Positions 16,296-24,366 of a stretch of DNA of 64,000 nucleotides are shown here, piece by piece. Positions within the stretch are counted from its first letter, which is position 1. Each line of letters starts with the position of its first letter. The stretch is from Streptomonospora alba (GTDB lineage: Bacteria > Actinomycetota > Actinomycetes > Streptosporangiales > Streptosporangiaceae). The DNA lies in assembly GCF_000826685.1 (NCBI RefSeq), contig NZ_JROO01000014.1, positions 118,340 to 182,339 on the forward strand, in the 5' to 3' direction. The notes under the pieces were generated by a model that was given only the letters and a program-made list of their open reading frames with translations, was not told the origin of the DNA and did not search any database. A program made the translations under genes and the position numbers.

Positions 16296-17606
16296 TCAGG
16301 GCTGTGCGGTGGAGGGGTGTGCGCGGGGCCGGTCGGTGGGCGGGTGGGGCGGGTCTTGGGGCTCGGGGGCCAGGGCGCAGGGCAGTTCCATGGTGATGAC
16401 GGTGGGTCCGCCGGGTGGGCTGGTGGTGTGCATGTGGCCGTCGAAGGCGGCCAGGCGTCGGCGGATGCCGGTGAGGCCGGTGCCGGAGTCGGGGTCGAGG
16501 CCGCCGTGTCCGTCGTCGCCGACGGTGAGGACCATGCGGTCGCGGCCGTGGTTGATGTGGACCCAGGCTCGGGTGGCGTGGGCGTGTTTGGCGGTGTTGG
16601 TGAGGAGTTCGGCGACGGCGAAGTAGGCGGCGGATTCGACGGGGCCGGGGGGTCGGCCGGGTAGGTCGATGTCGACGTCGACGGGGGTGTGGTGGGTGAG
16701 GGCCAGGGCGCGCAGGGCGCCGTCGAGGCCGCGTTCGACCAGGACGGGCGGGTGGATGCCGCGGACGAGGTCGCGTAGTTCGGTGAGGGCTTGGCGGGTG
16801 GTTTCGCGGGCTTCGGTGAGTAGGCGGTGGGCGGTTGCGGGGTCGCGGGTGAGGGTTTCTTCGGCGAGGCCCAGGCTCATGCCCAGGGCGACGAGGCGGG
16901 CTTGGGCGCCGTCGTGGAGGTCGCGTTCGATGCGGCGGACCTCGGAGGCTTGGGCGTCGATGGTGTGGGCGCGGGAGGTGGCCAGGTGGGCGACGCGGGC
17001 GGTGAGGCGGTCGTGTTCGGTGGGGGCGAGCAGGCGGCGGTTGAGGCGGATGTAGGTGTGCAGGGCGGCGGGGGTGGCGATGTAGGCGAGGGTGAGGAGC
17101 AGGGCGCCGGTGATGAGTGAGGGCCAGGCGTCGGCTTGGGTGGTGACGGGTTGGAGGGCGTAGAAGGAGGGGGCGTAGCGCCAGGTGTAGGTGTGGGCCA
17201 GGGCGAGAAGGCCGTGGGTGAGCAGGACGAGGGGCAGGGCGGCGAGGATGAGGCCGGCGGTGCTGTTGGCGGCGAGCCAGATGTAGTCGCGGCGGGTGGC
17301 GGGGTCGGTGAGCAGGGTGGTGACTTGGGTGCTCAGGCGGGTGTCGGTGAGGCGGCGGTAGGGGGGTGGGGGGACGGGGCCGTCGGCGAGGTGGTGGCCG
17401 AGCATGCGGCGGTGGGTGTGGGCGTGTCCGCGCAGGAGGCGGGTGAGGGTGGCCAGGAGGGGCAGGCCGACCCAGATGGCGGAGAGTGCGGTGGCGATGA
17501 GGCTCAGGGCCAGTAGCAGGATCCCGGCTGCGGCGTGGGTGATCAGCAGCAGGCACCACACCAGTTGGGTGGGGCGGGTGTGGTGCCGGTAGTGGGGTCG
17601 GGCCAT
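16296..17606 (-). CDS. Membrane sensor histidine kinase (NarL type)
   Basis: 436-residue kinase of the HisKA_3 class. The N-terminal 190 residues hold about four to five membrane helices in two groups around a proline-rich cytosolic loop. The phosphoacceptor helix is RRIERDLHDGAQAR (His near residue 240), followed by a HATPase with N box AELLTNTAKHAHA, G1 DDGHGG and G2 GTGLTGIRRRL. Start at 17606 has GAGGA six bases upstream; an ATG 45 bases earlier has no ribosome site. Pairs with the downstream response regulator. Signal unknown; the secreted-protein gene just upstream is a candidate target. Confidence 0.92.
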   Translation of the reverse strand: MARPHYRHHTRPTQLVWCLLLITHAAAGILLLALSLIATALSAIWVGLPLLATLTRLLRGHAHTHRRMLGHHLADGPVPPPPYRRLTDTRLSTQVTTLLTDPATRRDYIWLAANSTAGLILAALPLVLLTHGLLALAHTYTWRYAPSFYALQPVTTQADAWPSLITGALLLTLAYIATPAALHTYIRLNRRLLAPTEHDRLTARVAHLATSRAHTIDAQASEVRRIERDLHDGAQARLVALGMSLGLAEETLTRDPATAHRLLTEARETTRQALTELRDLVRGIHPPVLVERGLDGALRALALTHHTPVDVDIDLPGRPPGPVESAAYFAVAELLTNTAKHAHATRAWVHINHGRDRMVLTVGDDGHGGLDPDSGTGLTGIRRRLAAFDGHMHTTSPPGGPTVITMELPCALAPEPQDPPHPPTDRPRAHPSTAQP

Positions 17607-17709
17607 GGCGGGTCCTCGGCGGGGCTGGGGTGTGGTGCGGGTCCTTTCCATTGTGGCGGTGGCCGGGCGGCGGGGTCGGTGGTGCGGTGTCCCCTTTCGG
17701 GGCGGGGGG

Positions 17710-18678
17710 TTAGGGCCAGCGCATGTCGCTGGCGTAGGGCAGGCGGGTCACGCGGGTGGCGTCGCGGGCGTTGAGTGCGTCGCGCAGTTGGGTCCAGGCT
17801 TGGCGGGGGGTGTTGTCGGTGCGTTGGCAGCCGCCGCGCTGGGTGCAGGCGGTGTGTTGGGACAGGGCGCCGGCGGCGCGCAGGGGTTGGTTGCGGTGGT
17901 GGGCGCCCCAGGCGCTGATGTTGGCCCATTGGCGGGCTTGGATGCCGTCGGTGCGGTAGATCTGGGGCATTGCGTACACGGTGGGGGCGGCGCCGGTGGC
18001 GAGGTGGTGCACGTCGGCGACGGTCCAGCCGTTGTTGCAGGTGGTGGAGTTCTGGCCGGGGGTGGGGCAGCCGCCGGCGGAGTTGGCGGCGTAGAGGCGC
18101 CGGTCGGTGGTGTCGGTGTAGGCGTCGATCCAGGCGCGGGCCCAGGCGGGTGAGGACCAGGAGGGTTCGGCGTCGATGGCGCCGGTGACGGTGATGTCGG
18201 GGTCGCCGGCGCGGCGTGCGGCGGTGTCGATGATGTCGGCCCAGGCGGCGCCGGCGGTGGCGGGGTCGGTGCCGCCGTCGTCTTTGTTGTTGACGCCCAG
18301 GGCGAGGTGGGCGGTGGCGCCGTGGGTGTTGCAGCTGTGGAAGCCGGCGGCGTAGGCGGCGGCGATGTCGACAGTGGCGTCGGCGGGGATGCGGGGTGTT
18401 GTGGTTTGGGCGGTGGTGCCGGGGTGGCGTAGTTGGTCGGGGTGTTCTTGGGTGCCGAGGAAGAGGATGCGCAGGCCGTGGTTTCCGGTGGTGGCGTCGG
18501 CGCAGCCGGCTTCGCGGGCGCGGGTGGTGTCTGCGGGGGTGTTCTGGGCGGTGATGTAGCGGCTGGTGGTGTGGCCGGGGTAGGCGGGTTGGGCGGCTGC
18601 GGCGGGTGGTGCGGCCAGGGTCAGGGCGGTGGCTGTGGCGGTGAGGGTGCAGGCGATGCGGGCGGTGGGTGTGGGCAC
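17710..18678 (-). CDS. Secreted protein of unknown function
   Basis: 322 residues with a Sec signal peptide (IACTLTATATALTLAAPPAAAAQP; cleavage near residue 29). The mature protein contains four to six Cys, likely disulphide-bonded (GCADATTGNHG, GCPTPGQNSTTCNNGW, HTACTQRGGCQ), and an acidic VTGAIDAEPSW strand. The strand-acid pattern AIDAE plus YAMPQIYRTDG and the ending WAN/ISAWGAH suggests a TIM-barrel hydrolase-like fold, but I do not recognise a family and make no functional claim. It precedes the two-component genes on the same strand by 103 bp. GTG start preceded by CAGGAGCAAGACC. Confidence 0.7.
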   Translation of the reverse strand: MPTPTARIACTLTATATALTLAAPPAAAAQPAYPGHTTSRYITAQNTPADTTRAREAGCADATTGNHGLRILFLGTQEHPDQLRHPGTTAQTTTPRIPADATVDIAAAYAAGFHSCNTHGATAHLALGVNNKDDGGTDPATAGAAWADIIDTAARRAGDPDITVTGAIDAEPSWSSPAWARAWIDAYTDTTDRRLYAANSAGGCPTPGQNSTTCNNGWTVADVHHLATGAAPTVYAMPQIYRTDGIQARQWANISAWGAHHRNQPLRAAGALSQHTACTQRGGCQRTDNTPRQAWTQLRDALNARDATRVTRLPYASDMRWP

Positions 18679-19116
18679 GGTCTTGCTCCTGGTGGTGCGG
18701 GGTCATGGCCTTTGGACCCATTGAGCCCTGGGATGGGGTGGTGTGGCACGCACCCGGGGCGGGTCGGGCGTGTCTGCCCTGGGGTGGGGCGCCTGCGGTG
18801 GTTGCGGGCGCGGGGCATGAAGAAAGCGCCCTGGGGCGGCCGGTGGTGGGCCGCGCCCAGGGCGCTGGTCGGTGCGGGCCGGTGCGGCGGTCGCCTCTCG
18901 GCGCGTGGCGCAACGCGGTTCCGTGTCCGCCTCCGGCGCGGGGCGCCGGGTGCGCGTATTCCGCGAAGGCGTTGAGTGGAGCCCGGGGGACACTTGCTAC
19001 CGCACCGGTCCGCGGTGGGGTCAACGGGTGGGGGCGGGGTGGTATTCCCGGGGCGATGTGGGGTGGATTCGGGGGACGCGCGGGCTCCGGTTTCCCGTGC
19101 AATGGCGCAACCTGTG
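18679..19116. other. 438-bp divergent intergenic region
   Basis: Lies between the secreted-protein gene (minus) and the SMI1/KNR4 gene (plus). Apart from the long hairpin at 18825-18866 I see no gene with coding support. The minus-strand part may be a structured 5' leader of the secreted-protein gene; no known riboswitch consensus was recognised. Confidence 0.4.
18825..18866 (-). terminator. Strong hairpin with minus-strand T-run
   Basis: Arms AGCGCCCTGGG (18825-18835) and CCCAGGGCGCT (18856-18866) pair perfectly and further GGCC/GGCC pairing extends the stem. On the minus strand it is followed by TTTCTTCATG, i.e. terminator-like. No annotated minus-strand gene ends before it, so it is either an attenuator in the leader of the secreted-protein gene, about 145 nt from its start, or the end of a small RNA. 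Confidence 0.6.
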
Positions 19117-19560
19117 ATGATTCTGGGTGTGTGGCGTGAACTGATCGTAGAGCTGTACCCGCGGGCGGAGCTGGCCGAGCCGGCGGATGAGGCGGCGGTG
19201 GCCCTGATCGAGAAGGAGTTGGGGCTGCCGGTGCCGTTCGAGCTGGCGTCGTTTTTCGGTGAGTGCGACGGGGTGTGCAACGAGTACGGCGATGCGGTGG
19301 TGTGGCCTGTGCGCCGGGTGGTGGAGGACAACCTGGCGATGCGGGCCGAGCCGGATTATGTGGAGTTGTATGCGCCCTTCGAGGAGTTGATCTTTTTCGG
19401 CGACAGTGACATGGGGCCGCAGTTCGCCTGGGTGCACACCGACTACGGGCCGGGGATCGTGGTGTGGGATCACGAGACGGATCGGCGGCGGTTGGTGGCG
19501 GTGTCGCTGCGGGATTATCTGGTGCGGTGTCTGGGCGAGGGCGGGGGCTGGTGGCGCTGA
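19117..19560 (+). CDS. SMI1/KNR4 (SUKH) family protein
   Basis: 147-residue SUKH-type protein: opening helix, then ALIEKELGLPVPFELASFFGECDGV, the family's characteristic 'P.el..fy...nG' block, and later GDSDMGPQFAWV and a WDHE strand. SUKH proteins include immunity factors against nuclease toxins and stand-alone regulators. No toxin gene is adjacent, so immunity is only a possibility. The start is uncertain: ATG at 19117 or 19102; neither has a clear ribosome site. Confidence 0.75.
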   Translation: MILGVWRELIVELYPRAELAEPADEAAVALIEKELGLPVPFELASFFGECDGVCNEYGDAVVWPVRRVVEDNLAMRAEPDYVELYAPFEELIFFGDSDMGPQFAWVHTDYGPGIVVWDHETDRRRLVAVSLRDYLVRCLGEGGGWWR

Positions 19561-19710
19561 GGCGTGCCCGCTGAGCTGGGCTGTTGGCGGTGGTGGGGCC
19601 GCGGTGGTGGTGTGGTCGGTCTGACCTGCGGCTTTGTGCTATTTTGCGTGCGTCGCCCCGGTCTGTGGGGCGCGTGTGTCCGCCCCGCTAACGAAAGAGC
19701 GAGTCCAGCG

Positions 19711-20391
19711 ATGTCTGAGTCCTCGGCCACGCAGCGCGACGGTGCCTGGGCGCAGGTGCGCCTGCAGGGCGCGCCGGTGGAGTCCTATCCCGAGTTGGCG
19801 CCGGAGGCGCGCCGGGGCCGTGTCCATGAGATCACCGAGGTGGGCGCCGAGGTGCTGCACCGGCCGTGCCGGCGGGTGCAGGAGTCGGAGTTGGGCGGGG
19901 CGCGGTTGGCGTCGCTGATCGACGACATGTTCGTGACGATGTATGCGGCCGAGGGCGTGGGGTTGGCGGCCAACCAGATCGGGGTGGATCTGGCGGTGTT
20001 CGTCTATGACTGCCCCGATGACGACGGGGTGCGCCATGTGGGGCATGTGTGCAACCCGGTGCTGGATGAGCGCGAGGGCTCGGAGCTGCTGGCGGTGGAG
20101 GACGAGGGGTGCCTGTCGGTGCCGGGGCCCCATGCGGAGCTGGCGCGGCCCGAGCATGCGCTGGTGCGCGGGTGCGATCGGGAGGGCCGCGGGGTCGAGA
20201 TCGCCGGCAGCGGCTATTTCGCGCGGTGCCTGCAGCACGAGACCGACCACACGCTGGGGCGTGTCTACATCGACCGGTTGCCCAAGCGCACGCGGCGCAA
20301 GGTGTTGCGGCGCATGGAGGACATGCGCGGTGAGGTGCTGCAGCGGCGCCGCGACAACGCCGAGCGGCTGGGCGGTGGCGCCGGGGCCTGA
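19711..20391 (+). CDS. def: Peptide deformylase
   Basis: 226-residue metalloenzyme that removes the formyl group from nascent N-terminal methionine. All three motifs are intact: GVGLAANQIG, EGCLSVPG and QHETDHTLG (HExDH near residue 176), giving the Cys and two His metal ligands. About 40 extra N-terminal residues compared with the shortest homologues. It is not next to fmt, so this is probably an additional copy. An AT-rich TATTTT (19640-19645) is a possible -10. Confidence 0.95.
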   Translation: MSESSATQRDGAWAQVRLQGAPVESYPELAPEARRGRVHEITEVGAEVLHRPCRRVQESELGGARLASLIDDMFVTMYAAEGVGLAANQIGVDLAVFVYDCPDDDGVRHVGHVCNPVLDEREGSELLAVEDEGCLSVPGPHAELARPEHALVRGCDREGRGVEIAGSGYFARCLQHETDHTLGRVYIDRLPKRTRRKVLRRMEDMRGEVLQRRRDNAERLGGGAGA

Positions 20392-20396
20392 GGGGC

Positions 20397-21101
20397 TCAG
20401 GCGGGGCGCAGCGGTTGGTCCTCGATCAGGTGGCGGGTGAAGCCGCGCCGGCGCAGGCTTTCGCCGGCCTGCCAGGCCTGCTCGGGGATGTGTACGGGGG
20501 CGCTCCAGGCGCGGCGGGCGTAGACGGCCAGCCGCTGCAGGTCGCCCACGAGGAAGTCGATGAGTTCGGCGGCGGTGTGCTCGGGTGTGGGGTAGCCGCG
20601 GTAGCCGCCGCCGAAGCAGCTGAAGCTCCATTGGACGCCGGGCCAGTGCAGGGCGGCGGTGGCCAGGGCGCGCTGGGCCATGTAGGGCTTGGCGGTGACC
20701 ACGGCGCGGGTGACGGTGCGGCCGTGGTCGGCCAGCAGCGCGCGTGAGTGGCGGAAGTTCTCGCCGGTGTTGGTGGCGCGTGTTTCCAGGAGCACGGCGT
20801 CGGGGGGCAGGGGGGCGTTTTCGCGGGCGTGGCGGGCGAAGGTGGCGGCTTCGCTGTCGGGCCAGCGGGCGGCGGTGCCGTCGCCGGCGGTGCGGCGGCC
20901 GCGGTCGCCGCTGAAGCACAGCAGCGGGGCGGTGCCGTGGCGCCACAGGTGGGCGGCGTGGGCGGCCACGCGCAGGTCGTGGCTGCCCAGTACGAGCACG
21001 AGGTCGTTGCCGGGCGCGGGCGGTGCGGCCGGGCGGGTGTGGAAGTCCCACAGGACGTGGGCCAGTGCGTGGGTGGAGTCGTCGACCTCTCTCACGCGCA
21101 T
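20397..21101 (-). CDS. YdcF family (DUF218) protein
   Basis: 234-residue protein of the YdcF/SanA-like DUF218 family. Core signature: NDLVLVLGSHDLRVAAHAAHLW, then LLCFSGDRGRR and LETRATNTGENFRHSRALL (E and N conserved), then AVVTAKPYMAQRALATA. YdcF binds S-adenosylmethionine; related SanA acts at the envelope. No membrane segment here, so cytosolic. ATG at 21101 with AAGGTG upstream. Convergent with the deformylase gene, five bases apart. Confidence 0.85.
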   Translation of the reverse strand: MRVREVDDSTHALAHVLWDFHTRPAAPPAPGNDLVLVLGSHDLRVAAHAAHLWRHGTAPLLCFSGDRGRRTAGDGTAARWPDSEAATFARHARENAPLPPDAVLLETRATNTGENFRHSRALLADHGRTVTRAVVTAKPYMAQRALATAALHWPGVQWSFSCFGGGYRGYPTPEHTAAELIDFLVGDLQRLAVYARRAWSAPVHIPEQAWQAGESLRRRGFTRHLIEDQPLRPA

Positions 21102-21233
21102 CACCTTAGATGAGCACGTCCGGTGCTGCGGCCGGGCGGGTGCGCGCTGGGAGCTGCGTGGTGGGCGGGGTGGGGTGTGTGGTGGGGCAGGGGGCCGCTG
21201 GAGGGGCGGTGGGGGAGCGGCGCGGGCCGATCG
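21102..21233. other. Start of 357-bp intergenic region before the lipoprotein gene
   Basis: G-rich, no recognisable gene. This stretch and the following terminator (21234-21265) together could be a short plus-strand transcript; 21266-21458 shows nothing except the ribosome site GGGAGGGGG before the lipoprotein start. Confidence 0.35.
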
Positions 21234-21265
21234 GGGGCCAATCCGTGGTGATTGGCCCCTTTTTT
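21234..21265 (+). terminator. Orphan intrinsic terminator
   Basis: GGGGCCAATC (21234-21243) and GATTGGCCCC (21250-21259) form a perfect 10-bp stem with a 6-nt loop followed by six T. The orientation is plus, yet no plus-strand gene lies between the deformylase (ends 20391) and this point; the YdcF gene between them is on the other strand. Confidence 0.85.
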
Positions 21266-21458
21266 CGTGTGTGGGGGGGTGTGCAGTCGGGCGGTGTCGG
21301 CACCGGGCGGGGTAGGAGGCGGCGGTTGGGGGCAGTCGCAACCTAAGGGTGCGGAATCGGTGCTTCGGTTCCGGATGCGCCTGATCGTCACGGTTGTGCG
21401 CCGCGGCGGCCGGGGGCGCCGGCGCGGCGCATGCGCCTACGCGGCGGGAGGGGGCCCG

Positions 21459-21866
21459 ATGCGCGGACGCGGTGTGTGGGTGGCGGCACTGGTGGCGGTG
21501 CTGGCGGGCACCGGCGGCTGCGGCCTGGTCTCGGCGGGGGCCGAGCACGGGCGCGCCGGCGGCCGGGCGCCGGCGGAAGCGGAATCGGCCTCGGAGCCGG
21601 CGGCGCAGAGCGGGGTGCGCGGGCGGGTGATGCGGGTGCAGGGGGCGCCGGGTTCGCACTGCCCGCTGCAGGCCCGGGCGTCGTCGCCCTCGGCGCCGCG
21701 CCTGCCCGAGGCCGCGGTGGTCAGCGACTCCCGGGGCCGCTACTCCTGGTCGCTGCCTGAGGCCACCTACACCCTGTCGGCGCGCTGCGGTGCCGCCGAG
21801 GGCAGTGTGCAGGGCGTGGAGGTGGTCGCGGGGCGGGTGGTGCGCGCCGACATCGTCGTGGAGTAG
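21459..21866 (+). CDS. Small lipoprotein with carboxypeptidase-regulatory-like domain
   Basis: 135 residues. A lipoprotein signal peptide ends in LAGTGGC (lipidated Cys near residue 21). After an Ala/Glu-rich linker, residues about 50-135 form one beta-sandwich resembling carboxypeptidase regulatory or Cna-B-like repeats: GVRGRVMRV, VVSDSRGRYSWSLPEATYTLSARC, VEVVAGRVVRADIVV. Probably an anchored cell-surface protein; no catalytic residues seen. Start fixed by GGGAGGGGG. Confidence 0.7.
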   Translation: MRGRGVWVAALVAVLAGTGGCGLVSAGAEHGRAGGRAPAEAESASEPAAQSGVRGRVMRVQGAPGSHCPLQARASSPSAPRLPEAAVVSDSRGRYSWSLPEATYTLSARCGAAEGSVQGVEVVAGRVVRADIVVE

Positions 21867-21917
21867 GTCCGGCGCCGGGCGCGGTGGCTTTGGGGCGCGG
21901 TGGGTAGGTTCGGGCCC

Positions 21918-22310
21918 ATGGTCAACGTTGTCAGCAGCCGTGTTCTGGTGCACCCCACCGACCTGGAGCGCAGCCGCGCCTTCTACCGCGATGTGCTGGG
22001 CCTGGCGATCTACCGGGAGTTCAACACCGGCGGCGCCACCTACGGCACCGTGTTCTTCCTGGGCGGGGGGTTCTTGGAGCTGTCGGGGCGCAGCGAGGTT
22101 GCGCCGGCGCCGCAGCCGGTGCAGTTGTGGCTGCAGGTGCCCGACGTGGAGCAGGCCCGCCAGGAGTTGGCCGGGCGCGGCGCGGTGATCGCGCGCGAGC
22201 CGGTGCGCGAGCCCTGGGGGCTGGTGGAGATGTGGCTGGAGGATCCCGACGGGTTGCGGGTGGTGGTGGTCGAGGTGCCCGAGGACCACCCGATCCGCCG
22301 CCGCGACTGA
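21918..22310 (+). CDS. VOC family (glyoxalase-like) protein
   Basis: 130-residue single vicinal-oxygen-chelate domain: VSSRVLVHPTDLERSRAFYRDVLGL at the N-terminus, metal-ligand-type FFLGGGFLELSG, and C-terminal EMWLEDPDGLRVVVVEVPEDHP. Such proteins act as dimeric dioxygenases, isomerases or antibiotic-sequestering proteins; substrate unknown. A TAGGTT -10 (21905-21910) ends seven bases before the ATG, so a leaderless mRNA is likely. Confidence 0.85.
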   Translation: MVNVVSSRVLVHPTDLERSRAFYRDVLGLAIYREFNTGGATYGTVFFLGGGFLELSGRSEVAPAPQPVQLWLQVPDVEQARQELAGRGAVIAREPVREPWGLVEMWLEDPDGLRVVVVEVPEDHPIRRRD

Positions 22311-22334
22311 GCCGGCCGCCCCGTCGGCGCGTGC

Positions 22335-22358
22335 GCCCCGGCGCGTGCGCGCCGGGGC
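22335..22358. terminator. Bidirectional hairpin between convergent genes
   Basis: GCCCCGGCGC and GCGCCGGGGC form a perfect 10-bp stem around GTGC, between the VOC gene (plus) and the SDR gene (minus). Confidence 0.6.
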
Positions 22359-22368
22359 GAGGGCCGGT

Positions 22369-23277
22369 TCAGTCGGTGGTGGGGTGCTCGGAGCGGGCGC
22401 GCATGTCGGCGGCGCCGCCGGCGCCCACCGCTGCGACGCGCTGGTGGCGGGTGGCTTCCAGCTGGTCGCTGAGCCGGTTGATCTCGCGGGGGGCGAAGGC
22501 GCCGACGAGGGCGGGCAGGGCGCCGCGCAGGCCTTGGACGGTGCGCAGCCAGGGCGGTGCGTAGACGTGGCGGCGCCGGCGGGCGATGCCCGCCAGCAGG
22601 CGCTCGACGGCCGGCTCGGGCGCGTAGGTGCGGTTCATGGGCCAGGGCAGGCGCCGGCGCATGGTGCGCAGGGCGGCGTCGCTGTCGGCGCCGCGGACCA
22701 TGTCGGTGTCGGTCCAGCTGAGGTAGGCCACGCCCACGCCGACGCCGTGGGGGGCCTGTTCGGGGGCCAGGCAGTGGGCGAAGGCCTCGACGCCGGATTT
22801 GGAGGCGCAGTAGGCGCCCATGAGGGGGGCGGGGGTCAGGGCCGCGAGGGAGGCCACTTGCAGCAGGTAGCCGCGGCTGCGCTGCAGGGCGGGCAGGAAC
22901 GCGCGGGCGGTGGCGATGCTGCCGAGCAGGTTGACCTCGATGACGCGGTCGAAGGCGGCCGCGGGGGTCTGGTCGAAGGGGCCGCCGGTGGCGATGCCGG
23001 CGTTGGCCGCGACGATGTCGATGCGGCCGTGGTGCTGCTCGATTCGGGCGGCGATGTCGGCGAGGGCGTCGGCGTCGGTGACGTCGGCTTCGAAGACGCT
23101 GGCCTGGCCCGGGCAGTCCGCGGCGGCGGCGTCGAGTTCGTCGGGTTCGAGGCCGACCAGGACGGGGTGGGCGCCTTCCTGGGCCAGGCGCAGGGCCAGC
23201 AGGCGGCCCAGTCCGCGGGCGGCGCCGGTGACCACGGCGACCTTGCCTTCCAGGGCGGGGTGGCGGCGCTTGCTCAT
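22369..23277 (-). CDS. SDR family oxidoreductase
   Basis: 302-residue short-chain dehydrogenase. Cofactor loop TGAARGLGR near residue 17, NAG motif (AANAGIATGG), catalytic Tyr-Lys in YCASKSG with the Ser on the preceding strand (QVASLAAL). About 50 residues longer than a minimal SDR at the C-terminus (WLRTVQGLRGALPALVGAF), as in SDRs paired with lipid or hydrolase genes. Starts inside the stop of the alpha/beta hydrolase gene (ATGA overlap), so the two are translationally coupled. Substrate unknown. Confidence 0.9.
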   Translation of the reverse strand: MSKRRHPALEGKVAVVTGAARGLGRLLALRLAQEGAHPVLVGLEPDELDAAAADCPGQASVFEADVTDADALADIAARIEQHHGRIDIVAANAGIATGGPFDQTPAAAFDRVIEVNLLGSIATARAFLPALQRSRGYLLQVASLAALTPAPLMGAYCASKSGVEAFAHCLAPEQAPHGVGVGVAYLSWTDTDMVRGADSDAALRTMRRRLPWPMNRTYAPEPAVERLLAGIARRRRHVYAPPWLRTVQGLRGALPALVGAFAPREINRLSDQLEATRHQRVAAVGAGGAADMRARSEHPTTD

Positions 23278-24191
23278 GCGGTCTCCTCGTGGCGGTCTCG
23301 GGGCGGGAGGTGGGTGTCGGTGAGTTCGGTCAGGGTGCGGGCGAGGGCGTCGGGGGCCTCCAGGGGGGTCATGTGGCCGGCGGCGGGTACTTCGACCACG
23401 TCGCGGCAGTCGGGCAGCAGGCGGGCCATGCGGTGGGCGTGGACCAGGGGGGTGAGGCGGTCGTCGGTCCCGGCGAGCACGAGGGTGGGTGCCTGGAGGT
23501 TGCCCAGGGCGCGGTCGAGGTCGAGGCCGGCCAGGACGCGGCCCCAGCGGGCGCGGGGTGCGGGGGCGACGGCGTGGACCATCTGTGTGCACAGGTCGAC
23601 CATGGCGGGGTCGGCGCCGTCGGCCATGGTGGCGTAGTGCAGGGCGGCGCGGGTGAGGCGGTTGCGGGGGCCCAGGGGCAGGGGGGCGGTGAGCAGGGTG
23701 CGGTGGGCGAGGGTGGCGAAGCGGGGGGAGCGGGCGGCGCCGGGGACCACGCGCGAGGTGCGGGGCAGGTCGCTGGGCCCGGTGCTGGCCAGCAGGGCGG
23801 CGGCGGTGCGGGCGGTGAAGCGGGGGCGGTCGGCGGCGGCCATGACGGTCATGGCGCCCATGCTGTGGCCGGCGACGACGGCGCGTTCGCCGGGATGAAG
23901 GGCGGTGTCCATGACGGCGATCAGGTCGTCGGCCAGGGCGCCGGTGTGGTAGCCGGTGGCGCGGGGGGCCTGGCTTTTGCCGTGGCCGCGCTGGTCGTAG
24001 CAGATCAGGCGCAGGCGGTCGCCGAGGTGGTCGATGAGGGGGTGCCACAGGTGGGTGGAGCAGGTCCAGCCGTGGGCGAGTACGACCGCGGGCGCCTGCG
24101 GGGGGCCGTGGATCTCGGTGTGCAGGCGGGTGCCGTCGGCTGAGTGCACCGTCAGGCTCTGCCGGGGGGCGGGTGCGGCGGAGGTGGTCAT
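23274..24191 (-). CDS. Alpha/beta hydrolase
   Basis: 305-residue alpha/beta hydrolase. Nucleophile elbow GHSMG (Ser near 109), oxyanion region HGWTCSTHLW, acid Asp in LAGTDDRLTP, catalytic His in AAGHMTPLEAP. Likely an esterase or C-C hydrolase. First gene of a two-gene operon with the SDR gene; a typical esterase-plus-dehydrogenase pair for lipid or xenobiotic turnover (inference). CAGGAGC lies upstream of the ATG; a palindrome sits in its promoter. Confidence 0.9.
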   Translation of the reverse strand: MTTSAAPAPRQSLTVHSADGTRLHTEIHGPPQAPAVVLAHGWTCSTHLWHPLIDHLGDRLRLICYDQRGHGKSQAPRATGYHTGALADDLIAVMDTALHPGERAVVAGHSMGAMTVMAAADRPRFTARTAAALLASTGPSDLPRTSRVVPGAARSPRFATLAHRTLLTAPLPLGPRNRLTRAALHYATMADGADPAMVDLCTQMVHAVAPAPRARWGRVLAGLDLDRALGNLQAPTLVLAGTDDRLTPLVHAHRMARLLPDCRDVVEVPAAGHMTPLEAPDALARTLTELTDTHLPPRDRHEETA

Positions 24192-24255
24192 GATCGGCTG
24201 CTCCTGGGGGCCGTCGGGCGTCCGGGTGGGGATGGGGACCGAGCCTAGACCATGA

Positions 24256-24267
24256 CAATGATCATTG
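24256..24267 (-). promoter_or_regulatory. Palindrome in the hydrolase/SDR promoter
   Basis: CAATGATCATTG is a perfect 12-bp palindrome. On the minus strand it lies across the spacer of a possible promoter: TTTCAA, 17 bases, TAGGCT, upstream of the hydrolase start. Position and symmetry suggest a repressor site; the regulator is not adjacent. Confidence 0.5.
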
Positions 24268-24366
24268 AAAGAGTTGTGTCACATCGGGCCGGTGCGGCCC
24301 CACCGCGCCCGCACCGGCCTAGACTCGGGGCCGAACCAGCGCAGGTGCGATCGGGAAGGCCGCCAC

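Noticed and set aside
18679..18990. c-di-AMP (ydaO) riboswitch upstream of the secreted protein
   Set aside because: Only the hairpin is clear; I could not find the conserved ydaO sequence blocks.
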